Shown in pieces: positions 46,666-58,014 of a DNA stretch of 64,000 bases. The notes under the pieces are model-generated. The model saw only the letters and a list, made by a program, of their open reading frames with translations, ran no database searches and had not been told where the DNA came from. A program made the translations under genes and the position numbers. The stretch comes from Diadema setosum (Eukaryota > Echinodermata > Echinoidea > Diadematoida > Diadematidae). The DNA is taken from NCBI GenBank assembly GCA_033980235.1, contig CM067064.1, forward strand, positions 34,193,497 through 34,257,496, given 5' to 3'. Each line of letters begins with the position of its first letter. The stretch's first letter is position 1.

Positions 46666-46848
46666 TTCATTGCCTAGTCCATTGCACGGAGAACTCAAAG
46701 ATCTACCAGTCCTGTGCATGCTTATATGCATTCAATACATAATCAGCATTCACATTAAAAAATGAATTAAAATTTATGCAAATTTAACCACAGTGGTCTC
46801 ACACCATGTAAGTCAAGAGGTTTCCATCAGTACAATGCTAGAATGGCA

Positions 46849-46944
46849 TTAACCTGTGGAGGACAGGCTGATATTGCTACAACACACATTTCCCATAAAC
46901 ACCTGCCTGAGAGATACTAAGGGATTTGTCTTTTAACAAGTTAA
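46849..46944. mobile_element. TTAA-flanked MITE, family C copy 3 (reverse orientation)
   Basis: TTAA at 46849-46852 and 46941-46944. The core is the inverse complement of the other copies (GCTACAACACACATTTCCCA, then CACCTGCC). The right arm has decayed. It is only 184 bp from copy 2 and inverted relative to it. Confidence 0.75.
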
Positions 46945-47143
46945 TGCTGCACAACTGGTAAGCCTAGTCTGTGGTGTAAGTAACTAACACCTACTTCTCA
47001 AATGATATGGTATACCTGTCTGATATGAGAGATAACCAGTAGTACGCATTACAAGTGGAATTAAAGGATCAAATATAAGGGCACATATCAAATATACTGA
47101 TAGCACATGTACTGTATAATGTACATCGTATGTAACTCCTTGA

Positions 47144-47230
47144 GCACGTATGGCCGAGTGGTTAGAGGCGTCGTCTCAGAAACGTGAGGTTGCACACGTA
47201 CGGGTTCGAACCTCACAAGAGCACGAAAGC
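47144..47230 (+). pseudogene. Degenerate tRNA-Leu-like sequence or SINE head
   Basis: An A-box TGGCCGAGTGG at 47151-47161 with a paired GCC/GGC D stem, a CTCAGAA anticodon-loop-like stretch (anticodon CAG would be Leu) and a B-box-like GGTTCGAACCT at 47203-47213. The acceptor stem does not pair and the T stem has mismatches, so a functional tRNA is unlikely. It is best read as a tRNA pseudogene or the head of a tRNA-derived SINE. Confidence 0.6.
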
Positions 47231-49413
47231 ACACCTACTGAAGCTGCAGAGAAATATAAGCCTATACTTAGGGAAGTGAGATACAAACATGTACATATCA
47301 TACAGTGACTATGACATGAAAGAGCTGAAAAAGATGAAAGACTATGAAAGAAAGGTCTATATTCGAATCTGCAGCTCCATCACTCCCTCAGTACCGCTGT
47401 CCTTCATCCACACCAAAAGATTCTAAGACTCTCACTCTAAACAGCATTAACTCTTTCAAAACCACCAGCCTAATATCCCATTGGATTCAAATTCAGACAC
47501 ATTGCCACTGGGATTGAATGAGTTAAGGCAGTTGTCCAACTCTTTCCTTTATCCAATCTATTATCAAGCTTTGTTTTTTTGCTTTTTCTGTATACTGAAT
47601 ACCGTTTTCATGGTTTCCATGGAAACCGATTGACATGTGGCATTCGGTAAATGTTGGGTCATCATATTTCCCCTCACTTGTCACAGTCACCTCCTCAACC
47701 TCTGATATCTACCACTCTCGCCAGATTTCCGCAGGGAAATGTATCCTTTGCGTCTAATCCAACTTACATCCTGGTATCCGATAGTCTTAATCTGAAGACC
47801 CTCTTTTCCTTCCTCTTGCATGATATAACATACCAGTTATACTCTGCTGACTAATATATTACACACTATCTATCCATTATCTCATGTGTGCAACCTCATG
47901 GTCATCACTTCTGGACAGGAAGTTAAAGCTGTAAATTCAAGCTCAACATGTGAATGTCCAGCTCAAAACCCACAAAAAGTCACAGATTTATGATTCTATG
48001 TAATGGACTAATATTAGGTCATTTTGGGTTGACCACCTCAAATCACTAGTTATTTTAAAGTTTGTCTTAACTGGCAGAATACGTTTTTTTTTTTCTCTCT
48101 ACCTACTGTCAAAACTTGGCAGCTTAAATCAAAACCAAAATCAAGGTCATGAATTTTGGACCATATTTTTTTTTTCTTCAGACAAGCACGCATGTTTTCA
48201 CTGGGAAATAGAACATGTCTTTATTGACCCTTCTGCAGAACAAGTTTGAGTGATCCCACTCTTTAAGTCCATTTTTCTCCCTTTTCTAAGAAATGGCACC
48301 TCTAATAACTCTCTTATTTCAATCACCATATTTGAATGAGTTATTAGACGGTCCAATTTCAACAAGTTATATATCATTTTGAAGCTTAGAGTTTAATCTT
48401 TAAAAATACATAGAAAAGTAGAAATTAATTTTCACCTATTTTTTAATTATTTTTTTTTCATGGTTTTGAGTTGAGCGGTCACATAGGATCAAAGTGCTCT
48501 TTCAAGTTCAACATGCAATGATGGAGTCCAAGGCACAATACAGTGAGCACCTGATAGGGCTTATTTGTCACTTAAAACTGTGTCATACCCAAAGTTGGTA
48601 AGTACTCTGAGAGTAAATTTGACCTGTATACCCATATTTCCTCAATTTGACTGTAGTTCTCATTGTAGAGTGCATCTGGTTTAAGGAAGAAGTACAAATT
48701 GAGGTCATTAACAACCACCAGCTGGACTGGGGGTACCCTCAAACCATATATGGAGTTCCAAAAGTATGGAAGTGCAGACTAGGTCTAGTTCCTGTTTCGT
48801 TGACCCCCCATCCGATTGACTATGTCCCTAAACTCAAGGAGGAAGTCCAAAGTAAACCATCTTAAACATGGATAGGGTCCAGTAATGGATTAATTGTACG
48901 ATCTCCCAATAGCCTTCCTGTAGGCATAGTAATTTTCATATGACATACATATAGCTTTTTCTATGCATGTGCACTCAGAAACTTGCTTTGGACAACAGGG
49001 AAGTGGGAGAGAGATCATTACTTCCCTGTATAGAATATTTGATGTTCACTTTCAACAGATTCTAAATCCTACATAACCATCTTGAATTTTCAACACTCGG
49101 TGATAGACAAAACACAATTTTAAAGCTATTTTAATGGGAGAGATTTCAAGTTATCAATCTGTTCTCTACCAGATTGTGAAATTGCTATTTATATGCATTA
49201 TATAATATGTGCTAACGCGACCTTATTCCTGATACAAAGGATTAAAACTTACATATACATGTCGCACAATGCATTTTTGTTTTCAATCTAAAGTCATTAC
49301 TTCGATTATGGAAAGTTTCGCTTGAATGATAAAAATAGGATGCGGTCTGCAATCTCAAAATATTGACAACTTGGGTCGAGGGCATGCGGAAGCAGGTGCT
49401 TACCAGTCAATGG

Positions 49414-49512
49414 TTAATAAACCGCTGCAGATTAGTCCCAAGTATACTCAGGCAGGCGTCAATGGGAAACTTCAAGTGTTATAGCAAAACCAGCTCATTC
49501 TCAACGGGGTAA
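49414..49512. mobile_element. MITE family C copy 4 (decayed)
   Basis: Shares ACCGCTGCAGATTAGTCCCA, AGTATACTCAGGCAGG, GGGAAACTT and TCTCAACGGGGTAA with the family consensus. The terminal TTAA sites are partly lost. Confidence 0.7.
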
Positions 49513-51340
49513 AGTTTATTAGAATGGCCACTTCATTGTGGGCTTCGCACTGTATATCCTGGTTTCTCTATCTGGTAATTCAATGCATCTTTATTTACAA
49601 GGGTTAAATATGACTGTATCATTCATTAGAAGGGCGAAAGTGCACACATCTCAGAATCTACACTATGAATGCAAGTTGCGCTATGTATATTAAATGATAT
49701 CACATCTATTTGGTGAGGACAAAAGATTCCCTTGCAAAGACAAACAATGCAACAAAATACACACATTACTTACAAGCAACACTGGTTTTGTTTTTCCCCA
49801 TTCTATGGCATTGACATAGCAGTATTTACATCATCATATACATTTTTTCAACACTTTATAGTCTCCATCTCATTCTTCTAGCGTTGGAACCTCTGCATAC
49901 TTGAATAGGTCTATAATATTCTAACTGAACATCACTACTCTTAATACAGGAAGCATACCCATGGCTCCATCATTCAAACAAATGTGAACCCTGAAGGCAC
50001 AGGGCTGATTTTTTAATGGTATGGTGTACATTGTGGGTAAAAGTAACACTGAATTATGGCATTAAGATTATTAACATATTCTTACCACCAAGATGCAATA
50101 AATTATGACGTAAAAATTCTTACCACAAGACGTTATGAAAAAGCAAATCATTTACAAACATAGACAATAATCATCATTCCTTCCACTATTATAATAGTTT
50201 GACTGCAACTTTCTACAAACTTGATTTCTATATTGTTATGTAGGTATTGAACTGAAATAGCCCACACTTACATTGACGATTGAGATATTGATTGGCTTTA
50301 TGAAAGGTCATATCCTACGAATACAACGGTTTGATACTCGTTTTAGAACACAAGCTTTCAGGGATCAAGAGAAGTGTACATAATGCACCAGGTGAACCAG
50401 AGCAGAACAAACAAACTCTTTCCTGTCTTCAGATTATTTTTACTCCATGATGGATGAAACCGTCTCTCTATACAGCTGTGTACACACAGCACTCTCATCT
50501 AATACAATGTACCTCCGTCAGCAACTCGGAGATAATTTTACTCATGATTGGAGATATCTTGACTAGCAAGTCTGTTAGTGTTACAGTCCAACATTGATTA
50601 TCTGGCCCTCTCTTGTCCGGACTTCTCTATTACCCAGATGCCTCCGAGTAGTGAAGGCAAAGAAAAAAGTGATTTAAAGTACAATTACACCTCCTACAAA
50701 ACTCACGCAATTTAGCCATGATATTCCCTACAGAAACATGTCATGGATTTTTCAATAAAAAGTTTCAATTTTGTGACTATGATATTACGTATGCAAGCAT
50801 GAAATTATACTGTTGTGATGCAGCGTTGCACACTGCCTATGTAGCTACCAGGCAGCCAATTTGTACTCGCATGTTTGCAAACGTTGTTTCTCCCTTATTC
50901 CGCCAAATTGCCTATCGGGACAGGCACTGGTCCCGACATGGCTGGATAACAGAGGTTCGACTGCATTAGCATTTTATTCGACCTGTACAATAATCAATCA
51001 TTTATTGGATTTTTTTATAAGCTAAGAAATCATCATTAGGATGTGCATTAAGGTTCTTTGTCAAATGCTTCTCTATTCACTGATCAAGTTTTTGTTGATT
51101 TCCATCTTGTCATCTTCTATTCCATGATCATCACTCAAAAAAAAAAAAAAAAACATCCTCTATTTGTAATTAATAACCTATCTCCTTACAATATTGAATT
51201 TGATCATGGATTTTCCTCTTCCTTTCCACCAGACATAATCCATCTCCTTTCCTTCCTGGTTGGATCTCTTTTGATGCCAGCGACACTCATCATTCACCAT
51301 CAGCTCCAGCACTGAAACTTGTCCGGTGTTTGTGTCTCTT

Positions 51341-51355
51341 CCCCCCCCCCCCCCT

Positions 51356-51396
<41 letters not shown>

Positions 51397-51412
51397 ATAT
51401 ATATATCTATCC
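51341..51412. repeat. Poly-C run and (CTAT)n microsatellite
   Basis: C run at about 51341-51354, then CTAT units to about 51400 and a short TATA variant. Confidence 0.93.
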
Positions 51413-52097
51413 ATCAATCTCTCTAGATTGGCTGTTAGCGGTGCCAATTTGAGGAGTCGTGGCCATCCTAATATCCCCATGAATTTCAATTCATTTGTAC
51501 AGTGTAGGTCCACCATCTATCACCACTCTAGCTTTCCTGACAAAAGTGCAATCACCCAGAATTCCTTACCGCAGATGAAATCTACTGGGTGTATCTTAAT
51601 CTGGGAAAGTTTCACAAATATCTCAAAGCACCTGCGTCCAGTCTTATAAAATGAAGGAATGAAAATTGCTGGTCTAGGACATTCACTTTAACATGCAGCC
51701 GAAGTCCTCATCAAGATACATACATGGAAATAAAGCGGTCAAAGCTTATTTAGTTTATGATGATAGATAATTTTTTAAGGGGATTGTTGTTCCACGATGA
51801 CCAAATTCATATCTACTCATGATGCATATATATGATATTAACGTGTGTGAGTGTTGTTCATGAAAATTTGTGAAAACACTTTCCTCAATGATTTACAAGC
51901 AATTGAACTCTGTATGGTGATTAATTTCAGACATAGACATGCTTGGTTGTTTGTTAGTTTGTTTCATTTTCATTTTCCATCTAATAAGATAGCTGGATAG
52001 CTCATATTCAGCTTCACTAGCGAGTCTTCCATGGAGTTCAGTTGCAAGTACTTGGGGTGCAGCACTTCACCAGTAGTACATATACCCTGCTCCTTGT

Positions 52098-52131
52098 GAT
52101 GAATGAATGAATGAATGAATGAATGAATGAA
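52098..52131. repeat. (TGAA)n microsatellite
   Basis: Eight TGAA units. Confidence 0.95.
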
Positions 52132-52261
52132 GTGGGAGTTTGTATGTGCATGGGTTGTGACTCTCTCACTCAAGGAACCTCCATTTTATGTCCTATCTAT
52201 TAAAGAGACAGAGTGTTGCCCCTCTTAGTGGGGATGGCATGATAACACACAACACTGCTCA

Positions 52262-52356
52262 GTAAGACTAACTTGGGTTCGAACTTGAACCTGTACCCAA
52301 GTCATTTGATTGTATTAAAGGCAGATACATTATCTACTGAGCCACCTCGCTGCCCT
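52262..52356 (-). mobile_element. tRNA-derived SINE-like fragment
   Basis: On the minus strand, GGTGGCTCAGTAGATAATGT followed by TCTGCC resembles an A box and D arm. About 45 nt later AGTTCGAACCCAAG resembles a B box. The distance suits a tRNA-related head. No cloverleaf is preserved and the tail is not defined. Confidence 0.5.
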
Positions 52357-53446
52357 ATACCATGTCATAAAACCATACAACTAAATCATTTCTACTTCTT
52401 TGTCATTCATTCCACCTGTAATTTGGCTTTCTCCATGGAAAAGCACGAGATATCATATGACACGCAATACAATTACAGGAAGACGTCAATGACTAGCCAA
52501 CTGTAATTGTAGGCAATGTCATGGACAGGGAAATCAACTGCTGAAGGAAAACTACAATTAAGACCTTCTGGGCTTAAGGCCAGCTGTCTACAGCTCTGAG
52601 AGAACAGTATCACCCATCCTCCCCTTAGCAGGGTGCTGCATTCCAAGCTGCAAGGTAAATAGCTGAACATAGGGTGCGTATCTTTTGCCCCATGTTTAAC
52701 TCTTTATGTGCCATATTCGCACATCCTGCTCAGTCGACGGCGTGCCAACTTCGCATATTCTGCTCAACAAACAAAGCCGCCAAAACCGATCGATAATCGC
52801 TAATCCCGTGGTACAATCAAAGCGTTTCTCGCTCTTTTGTTCCTCTCACATACGGCTTGTATTCTATGTGGTGATTGACTATCAAGCGGTGTTCCGAACT
52901 AGATTTGCATGTACATTCTAAGTTTCTGTTACTATTTTATGTGCAAAAGTCATGCCTTTACAGTAATGTAGCAACTGGTTATTCAAAAGAAAAATTGAAA
53001 ATAGAATTGTTATACATTGTATATAGAAGCAAAGTTTGACATTCCTCTTTAACTTTGCTCACTATTATGTCCAGCTTAACAGAAATTTGTAGAAGTTATT
53101 CAAATTGGAAAAACAGAATTCTTTCTCAAAGCACGACTACCTCCGTGTCTCAGAATAACGTGGCACACAGGGGGTTTTCACCATGGCACATAACGAGTTA
53201 ACTCTCTCCTTACTGCTAGCAAATTATTTGTGTTCAACATCACTTGCAGTTTGTTGTGGTGGGCCCAAAGAGGCTTAAAGAAAATAACAATATTATTTCT
53301 GGAAGCACAGATGGATGTCTTGCCCTTCTCTCAATGTCATGGCAATTACGTTGCCGCACCAGCTGAGACCGGGATGCCCTCTGATCTGCTCCTATTTACA
53401 CATAGCTCTCTACATCCACCCCAAAATCATTGATCCCCTCACTCAC

Positions 53447-53596
53447 CGTTTTTAGCTCTTGTGTTCGCTCGTAGCAGCAGAGATCCGCGCTCGAAGCCGG
53501 AGTCCCCCAGAAGTTTGTTGACCAGTTGTGGCACCAGCTGAGACTCGATGGCCCCCTTCTTGTCGGTATCTAGCTCACCAAATGCAGCCTGCAGAG
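53447..53596 (-). CDS. SEPTIN3/9-like: Septin gene exon encoding an EF-hand (N-terminal to the GTPase domain)
   Basis: A very good acceptor (CCCCCTCTCCTCCGTCCAG), two bases of a split codon, then 49 codons LQAAFGELDTDKKGAIESQL, VPQLVNKLLGDSGFERGSLL and LRANTRAKN, and donor ACG|GTGAGT in phase 1. A-F-x-E-L-D-T-D-K-K-G-A-I matches the entering helix and loop of a calmodulin-type EF-hand, with D1, D3, G6 and I8 present but Leu in place of the position-12 Glu. The end L-L-R-A-N begins the second EF-hand, which the exon at 39054-39227 completes. Loop 2 lacks the acidic ligands and appears one residue longer, so canonical Ca2+ binding is doubtful. The exon starts mid-codon, so more coding exons lie upstream. 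Confidence 0.82.
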
Positions 53597-53665
53597 CTGG
53601 ACGGAGGAGAGGGGGAGAGGCAAGTGGTAGAAGTGAGTGATGAGTAAGGGATGAGATGCGTATTA

Positions 53666-54051
53666 AAGGAATGGTTTAGTTTTGGTTGAGATGGAGCTTC
53701 AGGATTTTGATTAGTTTGTACGATAATGCAAAACAAATTCTATGAAATATGAAAGAGCATACAATTGTAAGAGGAATTCAAAGTTTATTTGACAAAAATC
53801 AGTGTTTAAAATAGCCAAGAAATCCAAAAACAGAGTGGTCCTAATAAAAGGTGGGACCCGGCTTTTATGAAGACAACTTTGTTTGCTTTTTGTTTGGATA
53901 TCTCAACCATTTCAAACCTGATTTTCGTCAAATAAACTTTGAATTCCTCTCACAATTGTATGCTCTCTCATATTTCATAAGTGAATTTCATTATCTTACA
54001 AAAAAAAAAAAAACCTGAAGCCCCATCTCCACTAAAACTAAACCATCCCTC
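53666..54051. mobile_element. Foldback MITE, family B copy 3
   Basis: AAGGAATGGTTTAGTTTTGG after TA at the left, with the complement of GGGATGGTTTAGTTTTAGTG at the right. The inner sequence shares GAGGAATTCAAAGTTTATTT and CCTAATAAAAGGTGGGACCC with other copies. Confidence 0.85.
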
Positions 54052-55570
54052 AAGCAATGCTCACCATGTTTGATTTGGCTAATATATCATCAATGAAATA
54101 AATCAGTTGCAGTGGTAGCAGCTTCATTGGAATTGGACCTAAAATGAGGACAGTAAATGCAATTCTGAAGTCTCTACCTGTTTTCACAAATACAGTGACA
54201 TCATTTGCAACTTCATTGCACATCGTATACAAATGTAAATTAGCACATAGGTGTAATGGTGATGTTCTTACCTCACTATGCCTTACTGAACTAGGTACAC
54301 AAATCTGTAACTATCACTTTATTTTTGATTGAAATCAATAATAAATGATTCAATTCAATCAAATCTAATTTTCAATTTTCTTTTAATATGAAATTCAGTG
54401 TATTCTTTACACTGAATTGTCACAGCACAGTAACAAGCTACAAATCATAACTTTTGAAGTACGAGGTTGCAGTTGATGGTGATGACATTTTGGGGGATCA
54501 CTGTAAAAGTTGTAAAAACTTCTTGCTCTTACTTTTCCTATGCTGATATTGCATTAACTCTTTATCATAGAAACAAGATCTAGGAAGGACATCAAGGAAG
54601 AAATGATGAATGTTTTACTGTTTATCAATGCCATCTGACATGCCACACAGAGTTTCGCTTTTGGGGCTAATGAGATAAATCTTAAATGTCCTTTACAAGA
54701 TATCATGTAGGTGCGCAAATTAAAGGAGACCTCCGGATGATTTTGAGGCTTTTACATTTGATCAACTAAAAATTAGTCATACTGAGTACAGAGTTTCAGA
54801 ATTTATAGTAATTTGGTGAGGAATAAGAATGTTTTCAAAATTTATAACAAATTGCACTGAACAAGGATGAAGACATGGCAGCCTCACCATAAGAATGCAT
54901 TCATGAGTTGGACTCAAGAAAACAGAACAAAAAAGAAGGCATGCGTAGATTTCACATAGGTGAATTTGTTAAGCAAGCAGTGAGATGGAATTACATGCAC
55001 TACATTTCTGAAATATGTGAGGCTTCTATGTCATCAACACTGTTCAGAGTAAATTGCTTAAGATTTTCAGAGTATTGGTTTCTCTGCTCAAGGACCACAA
55101 TATATCTAGATTCCACAAACTATATATGGAGCTGTCGATTTATGTACTACATGATGTGAAATTATGAAAATTGTCTGGAATGCCCCTTTAAGTAAAGATG
55201 ACATTGCTTATAGCTGTTGTAAATCATATACAAAAACAAAACATGCCTTGGAATACACTGACATTTATCTTTGTGGTTAATTTAGGATCTGGTAGATGAA
55301 GTGGTGCATTTATTGTTTACAATCCCATGATCTGGTGAATCCCATAATAACAAAAACAACAAACCTCAACACAGTTGGTAATTTGATGAACTGATAGTCC
55401 CTAAAATTCCCCCAAAATTAACTCCACAGGATATTCACCTGTCTAATTCCAATTGTTTGACTTAAGCCCATTAATGACTATAAGCTGATTATAATGCTGC
55501 CATGTATACCTGGTACTCGGCTTCAGTGTACACAGCTATAAGCTACATGCTTGGTGAGAAGTGTTCCAAG

Positions 55571-56346
55571 ACAATAATCAGTAACCAGTGTAGTGACACT
55601 AATGACCTGTAGTCAGATGGAACTTTGATATATTTTTTTTTTTTTTTTTGGAATCTAGATCAAATGTCATTTATCACTTCACTGGCACATTGACAGGAAG
55701 CATGCATACCGACCATATGAGAATCTTTTAAACTGAAAATGAGACACAACAATCGAAGTGCAGCAGACCAAGATTTCTTTTGCCATGTTATACTTAAAAA
55801 AAAAAAAAAATACAAAAAAAAACCCTGCTGTAAATACACATAGAGGATGAGCACATCTTGCTGTAACATACATTTCCAATAGACACATTTTATGAAAGAG
55901 TATACTGGGTGCTATTATAGTCATCAATGGATTAATTTTTGCTCCAACCTTAATCCGTTGAGGACAATAATCAGTAACCAGTGTAGTGACACTAATGACC
56001 TGTAGTCAGATGGAACTTTGATATTTTTTTTTTTTTTTTGGAATCTAGATCAAATGTCATTTATCACTTCACTGGCACATTGACAGGAAGCATGCATACC
56101 GACCATATGAGAATCTTTTAAACTGAAAATGAGACACAACAATCGAAGTGCAGCAGACCAAGATTTCTTTTGCCATGTTATACTTAAAAAAAAAAATACA
56201 AAAAAAAAAACCCTGCTGTAAATACACATAGAGGATGAGCACATCTTGCTGTAACATACATTTCCAATAGACACATTTTATGAAAGAGTATACTGGGTGC
56301 TATTATAGTCATCAATGGATTGCTCCAACCTTAATCCGTTGAGGAC
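55571..56346. repeat. Tandem duplication, two units of about 393 and 383 bp
   Basis: Unit 1 (55571-55963) and unit 2 (55964-56346) are nearly identical. They differ mainly in T/A run lengths and in an AATTTTT block near 55932 that is absent from unit 2. The same peptide-like frames appear twice because the DNA is duplicated. The inner junction falls in a family C MITE, after CCGTTGAGGAC. Confidence 0.95.
55950..55963. mobile_element. Truncated MITE family C copy at the duplication junction
   Basis: TTAATCCGTTGAGGAC is the first 16 bp of the family C element. It then breaks off into the start of duplication unit 2. The intact counterpart is at 56331-56423. Confidence 0.85.
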
Positions 56347-56423
56347 GAGTCCCGAGTATACTCGGGCAGGTGTCTATGGGAAATGCATGTTGTAGCAAAA
56401 TCAGTCCGTCCTCAACGGGTTAA
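56331..56423. mobile_element. TTAA-flanked MITE, family C copy 5
   Basis: TTAA at 56331-56334 and 56420-56423. Nearly perfect inverted ends CCGTTGAGGACGAG and CCGTCCTCAACGG, core CCGAGTATACTCGGGCAGGT (palindromic TATA centre) and TTGTAGCAAAATCAGT. This is the best preserved copy. Confidence 0.9.
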
Positions 56424-56745
56424 AGGGATGGTATATTATTGGCGGAGATGAGAATTGGGCTTTTAACTTTTTGCAAGATACCAAGAAAACACTTATTATG
56501 TAGTACAGAGCAAACCATTTTAAGAGGAATTCAAAGTTTATTTGATGAAAATCGGGTTTGGAATGACTGAAACATCCAAAAACAAAGTAAAACAAAGCGA
56601 TCGTAATTAAGTGTGGGTCCCACACTTTAGTAGAATCACTCTTTTTGGATATCTCAGTTTTTTCAAAACCAATTTCCATCAAATAAACATTGAATTCCTC
56701 ATAGAATTACATGCACTTTCATATTTCAGAAGAGGTTTCTCATTA
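56423..56745. mobile_element. Foldback MITE, family B copy 4 (right end lost)
   Basis: AAGGGATGGTATATTATTGG starts on the last A of the TTAA ending the preceding MITE, with TA at 56421-56422. It matches copy 2 most closely (GAGATGAGAATTGGGCTTTT). The right arm fades near 56745. Confidence 0.8.
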
Positions 56746-57570
56746 TGCTACCTAGTTAGCTATGTATCAATCACTCTATCTCTTACTTTGCACGCATTGC
56801 TCAGCAATTGGTAAGACAGAAAGGAGACATGTTGACAAATGACTAGGCCTAGAGGTAAACCACATAAGTGTGTTGAGGTATGTCTCACAACAGGCAGTCT
56901 ATAAATTACCATCCATGAAGTCTTACAATCTCTCCCCCCCCCCCTAGTAAAAAAGGTTCACAAGACTGTGGTTTCCAGTCACATCAGTCCCAGTGGGCGT
57001 GGCACATTCAGTTAGCAAAGACACTGGCTGGGTTTTGGCCTCTGATCCTGATCCTTTCTATAGATTCTCGGTATCACCAATATCTGGGTGCCTAGCTCAG
57101 GGGACAAACGTGCACCCGGTTTTGGCTGCATATGCACTCAGGTCAAGTTCCATTTTTATCCAGGGGTATATTTTGTTGAAGATTTCTTTTTTCTTCTTTT
57201 ACATTTTTTTTTTTAAAGCTTACCTCTAGGAGAAACTGAAGAAAAAAGCAGCAACCAAAGAAAAGCAGATGAAAATTGCACTGAATCACATGGGAACTGA
57301 GACACATACAAACAAACCGGTAGCAATTCAATGTCCGCTGTGTCTTAGTCTCAATAACATTGAATTTCTGTTGTGTTCAATGACTATGATGTCTCTATAA
57401 GGCTGATTACATACAACCGATAAGACTCCGCTGTCAATGGATTACTCTATAGCTAATTGTTTTTAAAATAGAGAAAGTGATACTGTTCTTTTTCAGTTTT
57501 TATGATATCATACAGCGTAGGTTGAAAGCAAAACTATTTACTGCACCAAGAACTGAATGAAATTAATCAC

Positions 57571-57655
57571 CTGAAAAGCCCTTTGTCTTCACACTGCTCC
57601 TTTTCTGTCTCCTGACTGAGCTTTTTGAAAACGTACTGCCTTAGTTGGGGATCGC
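57571..57655 (-). CDS. Doubtful upstream exon candidate
   Basis: On the minus strand, GC + DPQLRQYVFKKLSQETEKEQ and CEDKGLF ends with a fair donor CAG|GTGATT. The charged helical composition looks coding, but the acceptor (purine-rich GGAAG) is poor. It ends in phase 2, whereas the exon at 53447-53596 needs phase 1, so an intermediate exon would be required. Confidence 0.2.
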
Positions 57656-57816
57656 CTTCCTTTTTGTTTTACTTTGTTTTGTATTTTTGTTGTTTGGTCA
57701 AAGTTCACATTTTTAAGACTAATTCTATGTGCTTAGAAATGCCAGTATTAAGCACCATGTAAGTTTATTTATTGATATTAATATTAAAAATGATATCCGT
57801 ATCGATATCAATACCA

Positions 57817-58014
<198 letters not shown>

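Larger units (their letters stand above)
39228..53446 (-). other. Large septin intron, 14.2 kb
   Basis: No exon was recognised between the two EF-hand exons. The intron contains foldback families B, C and D, tRNA-like SINE fragments, minisatellites and homopolymer runs, listed separately. Regions not listed (for example 41.2-42.8, 44.2-46.0, 47.3-49.4 and 49.5-51.3 kb) show nothing I can name. An independent nested gene cannot be excluded but none is visible. Confidence 0.8.
53597..57570 (-). other. Upstream septin intron with repeats
   Basis: Contains foldback family B copies 3 and 4, the 393-bp tandem duplication and MITE family C copies. No convincing exon is visible apart from the candidate just beyond it. 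Confidence 0.6.

Noticed and set aside
55660..56274. Pairs of near-identical short minus-strand frames
   Set aside because: They appear twice only because the DNA is tandemly duplicated; they are crossed by T runs and have no motif.
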